NCBI RefSeq assembly: GCF_001050195.2
Contig: NZ_DF967965.1
Span: forward strand, 1,877,150 to 1,941,149
Length of the DNA: 64,000 bases
From: Anaerolinea thermolimosa
GTDB taxonomy: Bacteria; Chloroflexota; Anaerolineae; Anaerolineales; Anaerolineaceae
Direction: 5' to 3'
Below the pieces are notes generated by a model that worked only from the letters and a program-made list of their open reading frames with translations, had not been told where the DNA came from and ran no database searches. Shown piece after piece: positions 1 to 8,704 of the stretch. Both the position numbers and the translations under genes were made by a program. Within the stretch, counting starts at the first letter, position 1; each line of letters opens with the position of its first letter.

Positions 1-1
1 C

Positions 2-535
2 GAAAAAAAACAACTGCTCCTCGAGCTGTCTCGCCGTCCGCTCCCAAAAATCCCCTCCACCCCGCAAGCCTTAAGCCAGGCAGTTCAATCCCTTTATACC
101 CGTGCCAATGACATGCTTGAAGAAGCCCTCCAGAATGTTTCAGAGTCAGAGGCTGAATTTAAACCCGCACCTGAGGAATGGTCGATTAAAGAAGTCATTG
201 CCCACCTCATTCATGTCGAGCGCGACACTCAGGCTTATATCAACGATGTCGTCTTCAGCCAGGAGCGGGTCAGTGATGGTTACTCTGACAACCTGAATGC
301 CAGGGTAGCTGCAACTGCCAGCGTTTTTCGAACCATCGCTTATCTTCTGGATGAGCTTAAAAGAGCAGAAGACGAAACGATCTTCCTCCTGCGCGAGCTT
401 CCCGAGAATTTTGTGGCCAACAAAGGTAGCTTCTGGCGACTGGCCTTTCAACTCCTTCAACTGGAGTTTCCCGCTCACACCCAGGAGCATGTTGACCAAA
501 TTCGCGCGAACCTGAAAGCCGCCCGGACGGGTTAG
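2..535 (+). CDS. DinB-family protein, 5' end outside the window
   Basis: The frame is open from base 2 and reads as coding sequence well before the first internal ATG at 113, so the true start lies upstream of the window and about 177 codons are visible. DinB-like proteins are four-helix bundles with a three-histidine metal site; many are thiol-dependent transferases, others have no known role. Here the first His lies in the VIAHLIHVERD stretch and others in the C-terminal HTQEHVDQI segment, which fits the fold. The gene converges on the sugar isomerase with only 9 bp between the stops. The substrate cannot be told from sequence. Confidence 0.8.
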   Translation, partial: EKKQLLLELSRRPLPKIPSTPQALSQAVQSLYTRANDMLEEALQNVSESEAEFKPAPEEWSIKEVIAHLIHVERDTQAYINDVVFSQERVSDGYSDNLNARVAATASVFRTIAYLLDELKRAEDETIFLLRELPENFVANKGSFWRLAFQLLQLEFPAHTQEHVDQIRANLKAARTG

Positions 536-544
536 TACACTTCC

Positions 545-1339
545 TCATCCCGCGAGCTCCCGCATCACCTTTAAGGCCTGCTGACTCTCTGGTTCAAAGT
601 TTACATATCCTGCCTCCAGACTTACCCGGCCGGTATATCCACTCTGGATTAACGCCTCGAAAAAGGCTCGCCCCGTCTCATCAATAACAGCAGGGAAAGT
701 TCTTCGGTTTGGTTCAGCAAAATGTGCATGAGCTACCCATTCGCGTGCTGTCCGAGCCACCCCAAAATCCTCATTCTCTTTTACCATGTGGTAAATATCA
801 AGCAACAGGCGCACAGAAGGGTGATCAACCAGTCTGGCCAGGGCAAATCCCTCGGCCGCGGTATGAATAAGGTTCGTTTCATCTCGGTTAAGCGGTTCAA
901 TCGCAATCACAATTCCAAAACGCCGCGCAATTTCTCCCGCTGAGCGTAACATCTCCACCAGTTGAACCCAGGCCTGTTCTTTTGGAAACCCCTCAGGCAC
1001 CCGGCGAGCGCCACCACTTCCAAACACTACCACCTGTACCCCCAACTGGCCAGCCCTGCCAAGTGCATGTTCCAGATAATCTTTTACCGCCTGACGATTC
1101 ACTTCCGCACCTGTGAGCCTTAAAGTTCCGGGGAAGAAAAGGTTACAGGCCTCACACACCATTCCACTGCCCTTTAATTTCCTGACGGCCTCTGAAAAAT
1201 CCTCTTCACTCAAGCCCGCCAGTGTGGAAAGCGGCCATTCTACATAATCAAATCCAACGTGTCTGGCCAGGGATAAAAAATCAAATTCGTGACCATTCGC
1301 ATTTTTTCCACTCAAAAAACCACAAATTCCCAGTTTCAT
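545..1339 (-). CDS. Sugar phosphate isomerase/epimerase, TIM-barrel (AP-endonuclease 2 family)
   Basis: This 264-residue protein has the xylose-isomerase-like TIM barrel shared by IolE/IolH, hydroxypyruvate isomerases and ketose 3-epimerases. Four metal ligands can be placed: Glu in IEPLNR, Asp in LLDIYHM, His in HAHFAE and Glu in SLEAGY, the usual Glu-Asp-His-Glu set. The spacing and GSGGARRVPEGF segment resemble ketose 3-epimerase-like members, but the substrate is unknown. The ATG at 1339 is preceded by a strong GGAGG. The gene lies 36 bp downstream of the O-antigen-ligase-like gene on the same strand, so they may be co-transcribed without an evident functional link. Confidence 0.82.
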   Translation of the reverse strand: MKLGICGFLSGKNANGHEFDFLSLARHVGFDYVEWPLSTLAGLSEEDFSEAVRKLKGSGMVCEACNLFFPGTLRLTGAEVNRQAVKDYLEHALGRAGQLGVQVVVFGSGGARRVPEGFPKEQAWVQLVEMLRSAGEIARRFGIVIAIEPLNRDETNLIHTAAEGFALARLVDHPSVRLLLDIYHMVKENEDFGVARTAREWVAHAHFAEPNRRTFPAVIDETGRAFFEALIQSGYTGRVSLEAGYVNFEPESQQALKVMRELAG

Positions 1340-1375
1340 TTCCTCTCACCTCCTCCCGACTTGCTTCACTGACGC

Positions 1376-3055
1376 TTAATTCCCTGATAGTCTTTTTAGA
1401 GCATCCATTACTTCAGGCTGGTCGGGCTGAATTCGTAGAGAAACCAGATAAGCATTTCGCGCCAGATTCTTTTCGCCCCTTTCACTGCGCCACCCGGCCC
1501 AGGTGTTCAACTCCTCCTCAATCCGGGCAGTTTGTTTCAACACCTGTGCTGCTTCCACAGATTGACCATTCCAGGTATAAGCCAACCCCAGCGCCTTGAT
1601 TATTGCCGGGTTTGCCGGGTCGGCTCTCACAGCGGCTTCAAATTCACTGACCGCTTCAGGAAAACGTTCTTCGTCTTCTAAAATCATTCCAAGATAAAAA
1701 TGTGCGCTCCGTTGGTTCTCTCTCCGAAAGACTGAGTCTCTCAATAAGCGCTCGGCCTGGCTTTTCCAATTTACCCTTTCTACCTCCGATACCCCGGGTT
1801 GTAATTCAGCCCTCATATAACGCAACACCCCCATATTACCATCCCAGGTGGCACGATCCAGCGGTATAACCAAAGCCATGATGCCCCAGAAGAGAACAGG
1901 GAAGACGAAAGGAATCCACGTTCTCGATCTGGATACAGGTTCCAGGTTCTTCAAACGTCCGACGATTAATCCAGCCAGCAGGAAAAAGGGAAACCAGCAC
2001 CACGCATCCACAAATGGTCTGGCATCGGTTACCCCGTGGATGAGAAAGGCAAGCCACCCCGCAAAAGCTCCTTCCAGCCATGGGTCATTCCGTGCTTTCA
2101 GAGCAGGAAATGCCACCCAAATCACCGCAAAAATCATCCAGACGAAAGCACCCAATCCCAGTATCCCTGTCTCTAACCATGTTTCAAGAAACAGATTATG
2201 CGAATAAGTGAGAAAAGGTACCTGAATGAGTAGCACGAAACGAGAATAAATCATCGCGAACTGGCCGCCCAGCCCAATACCGGTGAAAGGCACGTCCTGC
2301 AAAAGCGAGATACTCCCCTGGTAAACTTCTATCCGGTCAGGTCGCATCAATAAGGGCACCAGGGTTTCGTTAACCACCGGAACCTGCGCAAGAAATTGCC
2401 AGTCGTGCCGTACCAGGACAAGACCCAGGGAAAAGACCAGCAACACAATCCCACCCAGCAACCCCCATCGTGCCGCACGGTAATGCCAGGCCAGCCATAA
2501 CACACTTACAAGCACAATGGCTACCCAGGAACCTCTTGACTGACTGACCAACAGTCCCAGACCGATCCATCCCGTAGCGACTCCTGCGGTAATTTTCCAC
2601 CCCCTGGCTCTTTCAAACAGTACCCATCCCATTCCCAGAAAGAAGAGCCCTTCAAAAAACATCGCCGCGCTATTGGGAAAAGGCTGCCAGAATGGGAAAG
2701 GAGGCAGGAATCGCCCCAGCCTCTCGATGATTGTGGATAGAACCACCGCTTTATCCTCAGGTGGATGATGAGAAAGCCCCCATATAAAAAACAGGCTCAT
2801 CACACCACCTGCCAGGGTTACCAACCTGAGAATCCACTCCCACCGCAGAGATGCTCCCGTCTTCCAGGATACCAGACCATAAATCCCACCGCTGATCCAA
2901 ATCATACCCAAGAGATACCACGATTGACTGCGATCATAAGCCACCCATACACCCAATATTGTTGCTACCAGATACAGAATCAAAGGTGCATCTACGAGGG
3001 TTCGGCTCTTAAAAAACCGGGGAGGGATCATATTGAGAGTCCAATCGGGCTTCAT
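1376..3055 (-). CDS. O-antigen ligase/polymerase-like membrane protein with C-terminal TPR region
   Basis: A 559-residue protein with roughly ten to twelve membrane segments in residues 1-420 and a soluble C-terminus. The central part (IEVYQGSISLL, FTGIGLGGQF, YSHNLFLETWLETG) has the spacing of the Wzy_C/RfaL O-antigen ligase domain, where an extracytoplasmic loop carries the Arg and His needed for glycan transfer from a lipid carrier. Residues of about 440-559 form tetratricopeptide-like helices (SAHFYLGMILEDEERF and the following repeat), a common tail in Chloroflexota members. The likely role is surface polysaccharide ligation or polymerisation, or protein O-glycosylation. No clear Shine-Dalgarno precedes the ATG at 3055 or the next Met at 3031, so the start is uncertain. 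Confidence 0.75.
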   Translation of the reverse strand: MKPDWTLNMIPPRFFKSRTLVDAPLILYLVATILGVWVAYDRSQSWYLLGMIWISGGIYGLVSWKTGASLRWEWILRLVTLAGGVMSLFFIWGLSHHPPEDKAVVLSTIIERLGRFLPPFPFWQPFPNSAAMFFEGLFFLGMGWVLFERARGWKITAGVATGWIGLGLLVSQSRGSWVAIVLVSVLWLAWHYRAARWGLLGGIVLLVFSLGLVLVRHDWQFLAQVPVVNETLVPLLMRPDRIEVYQGSISLLQDVPFTGIGLGGQFAMIYSRFVLLIQVPFLTYSHNLFLETWLETGILGLGAFVWMIFAVIWVAFPALKARNDPWLEGAFAGWLAFLIHGVTDARPFVDAWCWFPFFLLAGLIVGRLKNLEPVSRSRTWIPFVFPVLFWGIMALVIPLDRATWDGNMGVLRYMRAELQPGVSEVERVNWKSQAERLLRDSVFRRENQRSAHFYLGMILEDEERFPEAVSEFEAAVRADPANPAIIKALGLAYTWNGQSVEAAQVLKQTARIEEELNTWAGWRSERGEKNLARNAYLVSLRIQPDQPEVMDALKRLSGN

Positions 3056-3062
3056 AGAATTG

Positions 3063-3091
3063 TTGACATTTTACCAGAGCCCATCTAAACT
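3063..3091 (+). promoter_or_regulatory. Sigma70-type promoter giving a probable leaderless comM transcript
   Basis: A perfect TTGACA at 3063-3068 is followed by 17 bp and TAAACT at 3086-3091 (four of six consensus bases). Initiation about seven bases downstream falls on the A of the ComM start codon at 3098. No Shine-Dalgarno sequence precedes that ATG, which fits leaderless translation. Confidence 0.55.
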
Positions 3092-3097
3092 TACCTC

Positions 3098-4618
3098 ATG
3101 CTCGCTCGCATCTATTCTTGCGCGGTAGTTGGACTGGATGGCGTTTTGGTAGAAGTAGAAGTAGACACCAGCCCCGGGCTTCCAGGCATGGTCATTGTGG
3201 GTTTGCCTGATGCCGCCGTCCAGGAAAGCCGTGAACGAGTACAATCAGCTATTAAAAATACCGGGTTAGCTTATCCCCGTAAACGCGTGACCGTCAACCT
3301 TGCTCCGGCGTCGGTACGAAAGGAAGGCCCCGCCTATGATCTCCCCATCGCTCTCGGTGTGCTGGCGGCCAGTGAGCAAATTCCATCTCAGGCGCTTGAA
3401 AATAGCCTGGTAATCGGTGAATTATCTCTGGATGGAAGTGTTCGTCACGTACGTGGTGTGCTCCCCATGGCAGCAGTGGCTCGCGAACAGGGTATGAACC
3501 GGGTTTTCGTCCCTCAATCCGATGCTGCCGAAGCAGCACTAATCCCTCACCTTGAAGTCATCCCTGTAGCTTCTCTTTCCGATCTAATCGCTCATCTTAA
3601 TCAAACCCGTCCTATCTCTCCATACCCACCTACCAACCCTGGCGATATCTCCGTAGAAGTCGTTACCGATTTCAGCGAAATCAAGGGACAGGAACACGTC
3701 AAACGGGCCCTGGAAGTGGCCGCCGCCGGAGGGCATAATGTTCTTATGGTCGGGCCACCCGGCTCTGGCAAGACCCTGCTTGCTCGCGCTCTCCCGGCCA
3801 TTCTTCCACGAATGACGATCGATGAAGCGCTCGATGTCACCCGCATCTATTCGGTAGCAGACCAGCTTCCTCAGGATGTGCCGCTCATTCGCTCCCGACC
3901 ATTCCGCGCCCCCCATCATACTATCAGTCATGCCGGGCTGGTTGGCGGAGGTAATCAGCCGCACCCGGGAGAAATCTCGCTGGCTCACCGTGGAGTACTT
4001 TTCCTTGACGAATTGCCCGAATTTGGCCAACGCGTCCTGGAGGTATTACGCCAGCCCATGGAAGACAAAATAGTAACCATTTCTCGGGCAAATGGGTCCC
4101 TTACTTTTCCGGCCAATTTTATGCTCGTGGGCGCAATGAATCCTTGCCCGTGCGGTTACTGGAATGATCCGGTGAGGGCCTGCACCTGTTCTCCAGGCAC
4201 TGTGATCAAGTATCAAAAACGGATTTCCGGTCCCCTCCTGGATCGCATTGATATTCACATCCAGGTTCCCCGGGTGGAGTTCGAAAAACTCAACGATCGG
4301 CGTGCTGGAGAACCTTCTGAGAACATCCGTGAGCGCGTCGAAGCAGCCCGTGCTATCCAGAGAGAACGCTTTAATCGGTCCGATTCCATCCGCTGTAACG
4401 CTGATATGCGCCCGGCTGAAGTGCGGAAATTTTGCCAACTGGACGAAACCTGCGTCCGTCTCATGCGCGCCGCCATGAACCAGATGGAACTTTCAGCTCG
4501 TGCCTTTCATCGGACGTTGAAATTGGCCCGTACCATCGCCGATCTTGCCGGCAATGCTCAGATTACCCCTCAGCACCTGGCCGAGGCCCTTCAATACCGG
4601 TCTACTTTCACGTTGTAA
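3098..4618 (+). CDS. comM: YifB/ComM family Mg-chelatase-like AAA+ ATPase
   Basis: 506 residues, the usual length of the YifB/ComM family. Domains in order: N-terminal ChlI-like ribosomal-S5/Lon-type fold (about 20-140), AAA+ Mg-chelatase domain (about 185-395) and Mg_chelatase_C (about 405-500). The Walker A is GPPGSGKTLLARA, Walker B is LFLDELPEF, and the NPCPCG motif typical of the family is present. In Vibrio and Acinetobacter ComM is a hexameric helicase that drives branch migration during natural transformation; the same role is inferred here. It is divergent from the O-antigen-ligase gene with 42 bp between start codons. No competence genes are nearby, which is usual for this family. 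Confidence 0.93.
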   Translation: MLARIYSCAVVGLDGVLVEVEVDTSPGLPGMVIVGLPDAAVQESRERVQSAIKNTGLAYPRKRVTVNLAPASVRKEGPAYDLPIALGVLAASEQIPSQALENSLVIGELSLDGSVRHVRGVLPMAAVAREQGMNRVFVPQSDAAEAALIPHLEVIPVASLSDLIAHLNQTRPISPYPPTNPGDISVEVVTDFSEIKGQEHVKRALEVAAAGGHNVLMVGPPGSGKTLLARALPAILPRMTIDEALDVTRIYSVADQLPQDVPLIRSRPFRAPHHTISHAGLVGGGNQPHPGEISLAHRGVLFLDELPEFGQRVLEVLRQPMEDKIVTISRANGSLTFPANFMLVGAMNPCPCGYWNDPVRACTCSPGTVIKYQKRISGPLLDRIDIHIQVPRVEFEKLNDRRAGEPSENIRERVEAARAIQRERFNRSDSIRCNADMRPAEVRKFCQLDETCVRLMRAAMNQMELSARAFHRTLKLARTIADLAGNAQITPQHLAEALQYRSTFTL

Positions 4619-4757
4619 AGACGAATAAATAAATCAAGGTGAACCTCAAACAGCCTGTTCGATAAGCCTTACGGCCACCTTAACGCCATCTGGTTCGCCA
4701 ATGATGATTCCTTAGAAGTACTCTCCTCCGAACACACAAGGGCTTCTTCAGAAGCGA

Positions 4758-5705
4758 TCAAACACCTTCGGGACCTTCCTGTTCATCCTCTAACCGATCA
4801 AGAATCTTGCGTAAACTCTCTTCCCATACATCATCCAGGGGAATAAAGGGCACTTCTTCGAACTCTGCAGAGAGACGGGCGAAGTAATCCCGAATACCTG
4901 CCTGAGGTGCCAGCCGATCCAGTTCCTCCACTTTTTTCTCCAGCGTATTGAGCAAGCGTTTACTCTTCTGCATTAAATCGGTGAGATTAACATCTATTTT
5001 GAACAGGTAATTTACCCGTCGCATGATCCCCAGCCATGCCATAAAATCATTCTCGATTTGAATGGAACGGCCAATCTGCGGGATAGAGGAAAAATCAAAT
5101 AACGGCACCATGGCGTACATACCAATATATTCCATCCCCCTTTCGCCAGCCCGCTTACACAGGTATGATCCAATACTTACGCCCCCATGGTAATCGGTGG
5201 GGCTTAGCGCCAGTTCATTCATCCGACCCTGGATTTCAGGGAGACTGTAACTCCCGGATACGAGCCTTTCTTTTTCATAAGGAAATTCACCATACACCCC
5301 CCCAATTCCCACAATCAGCTTAACACGTAACTGCCGGGCAGCATCCAGGATTGCCATAATATACCTTTCAGCATCCAGATGCGGCTCATCACCGAGCAAG
5401 ATCACCACTCCTCGTTGATTGCTTTCAAAATAATACAAGGGATTTTCTGGAGTCTGCAAAGATTCGGGGAAACCCTCCCGAAATTTAATCACCGGACGAA
5501 TCAAATCATGCGTCCCGGGAATTTGAAACATATAAAAACCATCAGGACGAATCTGACCAATGCGGCGTGCCTTTTCTCTTTGAATGACATACTGCGGTAA
5601 ACCTGAGGAAACCGAACCGGCATCAGCCCATTGCCGCCATCCCACCAGCATATAAACATCCCGGGTTCGCGGATGTTCCAGAATCTCAACGGCATCTGAG
5701 GCCAT
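4758..5705 (-). CDS. PAC2-family protein (proteasome assembly chaperone 2-like)
   Basis: 315 residues matching the PAC2/YlxP-like ATP-grasp-neighbour family (COG1938/COG2047), which in eukaryotes includes a proteasome assembly chaperone. Visible hallmarks are VILLGDEPHLDAERY, the IVGIGGVYGEFPY segment and the C-terminal LLEKKVEELDRL-type helix. The bacterial role is not established. The ATG at 5705 has an excellent GGAGGTAAG eight bases upstream. It stands alone between convergent comM and the phosphatase gene; no proteasome subunit is in the window. Confidence 0.82.
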   Translation of the reverse strand: MASDAVEILEHPRTRDVYMLVGWRQWADAGSVSSGLPQYVIQREKARRIGQIRPDGFYMFQIPGTHDLIRPVIKFREGFPESLQTPENPLYYFESNQRGVVILLGDEPHLDAERYIMAILDAARQLRVKLIVGIGGVYGEFPYEKERLVSGSYSLPEIQGRMNELALSPTDYHGGVSIGSYLCKRAGERGMEYIGMYAMVPLFDFSSIPQIGRSIQIENDFMAWLGIMRRVNYLFKIDVNLTDLMQKSKRLLNTLEKKVEELDRLAPQAGIRDYFARLSAEFEEVPFIPLDDVWEESLRKILDRLEDEQEGPEGV

Positions 5706-5776
5706 AATTCTTACCTCCTAACCTGGCTTGCCCACTTCTATCGCCTGGAAACAATACAACCCACAAACTCAGTATA

Positions 5777-8023
5777 CTATAAGTTTGTTTCAACCCTGGA
5801 TGAGCCACCCCGATCATGAAAACAGACCACTAACAGAGTCATATCATCAGTCTGCTCGGCTCCTCCTTGAAAATCCTCTAATATCTTCAGAGTAGCCTGA
5901 CAAATCTGCCCCGCATAATTAACCGGTAGTCCGCGCCAGAAATGTGTTAACCGCTCAAGGCTAAATCGCTTCCCTTCTGGTGACTGCACATCGATCAGTC
6001 CGTCAGTATAGAGGATCAAACGGTCATCTGCCTGTAAGGGGACTTCCACCTCCGTGAGGTGAAAATCATCACCATCGGTCACCCCAAGGGCCATTCCCCC
6101 TCCAGATAGAAAAGTCATTTCGCCCTGATGCAACAACACTGGATAATCGTGACCAGCACGAGCATAGGTTATTTTCCATGAGTCACGATCTACCACGCCA
6201 TAAAAGACGGTCACAAACATTCCCCCTTCGCCTAACTCTAATAAAAGGCGGTTCACGCTTCTTAAAACCCGGCAGGGTGATAACTCTCGATGGGCTTCTG
6301 CCAGAATCAAACTTCGTGCCAGCGCCATGTAAAAAGCCGCTGGTAATCCCTTATCTGAAACATCCGCGACCACTACCCCAAAATGATTTTCATCCAGGGA
6401 AATCACATCGTAAAAATCTCCGCCTACCTGACGGGCAGGTTGATTAAGGACGGCAAATTCCACCCCCGGAATAGATGGAAATTGGCGGGGAAGTATGCTC
6501 TGTTGCACCTGCCTGGCCAGTTCCAGTTCATGCTCCATCCGCTCTTTTTGAAGCAGGCTGACCTGCGCGGCTTCAAGTTCGGTAATTTTTGCCTGTAATT
6601 CCTCGATTAACCTTGCGCGCTGCATGGCAACTGCAACCTGATTGGCAAACATCCGCAGGGTTGAAATTTCCCCCGGGGTGAACATTACTTTTTGGGTAGA
6701 CTGAACAATCATTCGTCCCACCAGCCGAGCATCTGCCAGAAGAGGAACGTCGTACCCAACATGAATCGGTGGAGGTTCACTCTCTTCAAGGATAATTCCC
6801 GGCGGAACTGCTCGCCAGGGCCGCATCTCTTCAGCCTGCTGCCAGCCCGCAAATAAGTTTGCTGGAACCTCTCTGGATAACTCAACCCCCTCCCATCCGC
6901 CACAAGCCAGCACAACCAGCTTCTCTTCATCCAGCTTTACATACACAATGCTGCGGTCTGCGCCACAAATATCTCTACTGTAACGACATACCCGTTGCGC
7001 CAGTTCGGCCAGGCTGGTCGATTGAATCAATGTGCGCGCAATCTCCTGAAACGAGATGATCGCCTCTGTACGCTGTACCAGAAGTCGATTCGAAACTTCC
7101 AGCTCCAGCACCTTTCGCTGAAGAGCCGCATTCGCCTCTTTTAATGCCTTTTCCTCGAGCTCAAGGATAGCGTAAGTATCATGCAGAAGTGCTGTATCAA
7201 AATCCAGCACATCCTCTGGGGCGAGTAATCCCTGTTTCATCAAATCCAGCAGGTATTCCTGAGCAGAGAGGAGACTGCGTTGAGATAACCAATCAGGCCG
7301 ATTGGGATTCACACGAAAGAGGTCAAAAACAGTAAGTTCCCCTTGCCTGCCCGTAAAATGACATTGCTCACACCCTGCCGCGCGGAAGAGTTTCCATGTT
7401 GCCAGATCTGAACTCATCGAGTACAGAGCCGTTAATCGATCATCTGGCTCAACGGGTTGTTTACACACCGGGCACAGCATGGGTTGTCGGAAAACCGAGA
7501 CTACCCAGGTTAATATTTTTAACTGGTCAGAGGTGAACCCAAGCGATTGTAAATGACGGATCACCGCAGAGCCACGAACCATGGTATTCGCCGGGCATAA
7601 AACCCGTACACCTTGCCGGACAGCTTCCACCACGAGCGGGATGTTTTCCGAAGTTAACTGGTCCAAAACCATAAGACCAGGCCGGCGTTGCACAGCATTT
7701 TGCAAGCGCCGCAACCGCACCTCGGGCAGAGTTGCCTGAATCCATTCACACCGTGAACGAAGTTCACGCGGCGCCCGAATAGGGTTCTCACCTTCCGTAT
7801 AAAGTATGCAATGCATTTGGGGATAAAAAGTGAGGATTTCGCGCATCAGCAGGCGGAGAATGGTAGTTTTACCGCTCACCATGCGCCGGATATTCAACCC
7901 ATCATTGGATATGGCGTTTGGTTCAAGCCCGGCGACCACAATCAACCCGGGAACATCCTGCACCAGAGAGTTAATGAGCTGATTTAATCTTGGAACATGA
8001 AAAAAATCTTTCAGGCTTAACAA
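5777..8023 (-). CDS. Fusion of degenerate PilB/GspE-like ATPase half, GAF domain and SpoIIE-type PP2C phosphatase
   Basis: 748 residues. Residues of about 1-260 resemble the C-terminal half of type II secretion/type IV pilus ATPases: a P-loop-like MVSGKTTILRLL lacking the first Gly, a Walker-B-like MVLDQLTS in place of the usual GEIRD, and a zinc site made of CPVC (about 183) and CEQCHFTGR (about 217) as in PilB. A coiled coil (about 285-330) leads to a GAF domain (about 330-490), a second coiled coil, then a PP2C/SpoIIE phosphatase with GGDFYDV, VVADVSDKG, ARAGHDYP and YTDGLIDV metal motifs. The ATPase part is probably a non-catalytic sensor or docking module. The likely job is dephosphorylating an anti-sigma antagonist; none is encoded nearby. 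The start is TTG with GAGGGGTGA just upstream. Confidence 0.85.
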   Translation of the reverse strand: MLSLKDFFHVPRLNQLINSLVQDVPGLIVVAGLEPNAISNDGLNIRRMVSGKTTILRLLMREILTFYPQMHCILYTEGENPIRAPRELRSRCEWIQATLPEVRLRRLQNAVQRRPGLMVLDQLTSENIPLVVEAVRQGVRVLCPANTMVRGSAVIRHLQSLGFTSDQLKILTWVVSVFRQPMLCPVCKQPVEPDDRLTALYSMSSDLATWKLFRAAGCEQCHFTGRQGELTVFDLFRVNPNRPDWLSQRSLLSAQEYLLDLMKQGLLAPEDVLDFDTALLHDTYAILELEEKALKEANAALQRKVLELEVSNRLLVQRTEAIISFQEIARTLIQSTSLAELAQRVCRYSRDICGADRSIVYVKLDEEKLVVLACGGWEGVELSREVPANLFAGWQQAEEMRPWRAVPPGIILEESEPPPIHVGYDVPLLADARLVGRMIVQSTQKVMFTPGEISTLRMFANQVAVAMQRARLIEELQAKITELEAAQVSLLQKERMEHELELARQVQQSILPRQFPSIPGVEFAVLNQPARQVGGDFYDVISLDENHFGVVVADVSDKGLPAAFYMALARSLILAEAHRELSPCRVLRSVNRLLLELGEGGMFVTVFYGVVDRDSWKITYARAGHDYPVLLHQGEMTFLSGGGMALGVTDGDDFHLTEVEVPLQADDRLILYTDGLIDVQSPEGKRFSLERLTHFWRGLPVNYAGQICQATLKILEDFQGGAEQTDDMTLLVVCFHDRGGSSRVETNL

Positions 8024-8133
8024 AAATCACCCCTCTTCCAGAGGTGGAACCAATGGAAAATCAAGTATATCTAGATTGTATTCCGAAGAGGGAAAAAAAG
8101 AAACAGGTTGCGTTTTTTAGATTAGACCATTAA

Positions 8134-8613
8134 TCATTCATGACGTGTTCCGTCGGGCATGATGGCCCCACTGAGTGATTTGGCCCGGAGTAATTTATAA
8201 TCTGGTGCATTGGTACCCGTTAAATCAGCATCCGTGAGGTTAGCATTGGTCAGGTCCGCGGCACCCAGGTTGGCATCAATCAGGTTCGCATTGGTGAGGT
8301 TCGCTTCCGAAAGGTCAGCCTCTGCAAGATTGGCTTCTCGCAAGTCTGCTCCTCGTAAATCACAACCGCGCATGTGAGCCCGCCGCAAGTCTGCACCGAT
8401 CAGGACCGCCCCCCGCAAATTAGCTCCCCCCAGGTTAACGTCCACCATCGTTGCTCCGCGCAAGTCCACACCGCTGAGATTGGCGCCTATCAGCGTGGCT
8501 CCGTTCAATAACACGCCACGCAAATCCATTCCGCTCAAATCGATATGGCTGAGCCAGAGAGGTTTAGGCTGGTTCAACAGGATGTATATTTCATATCGAG
8601 AAAACTCGGCCAT
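8134..8613 (-). CDS. Pentapeptide-repeat protein
   Basis: 159 residues from the ATG at 8613, which has AGGAG nine bases upstream; an in-frame start 21 bases earlier lacks this. After a short N-terminal helix the whole protein is built of A(D/N)LxX pentapeptides, about 20 in succession (GADLR, REANL, AEADL, TNANL and so on), forming a right-handed quadrilateral beta-helix. It has no signal peptide and no transmembrane segment. Some relatives mimic DNA and protect gyrase, but most have no known function and no substrate is evident. It lies 110 bp upstream of the phosphatase gene on the same strand. Confidence 0.88.
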   Translation of the reverse strand: MAEFSRYEIYILLNQPKPLWLSHIDLSGMDLRGVLLNGATLIGANLSGVDLRGATMVDVNLGGANLRGAVLIGADLRRAHMRGCDLRGADLREANLAEADLSEANLTNANLIDANLGAADLTNANLTDADLTGTNAPDYKLLRAKSLSGAIMPDGTRHE

Positions 8614-8704
8614 AGGGTTTACTCCTGAACGCACATAATCTAATTATATTCACATCCGAATAGAAAATGCAGTCTGCACCTTACAACCGCTCTACTATTT
8701 CGCA

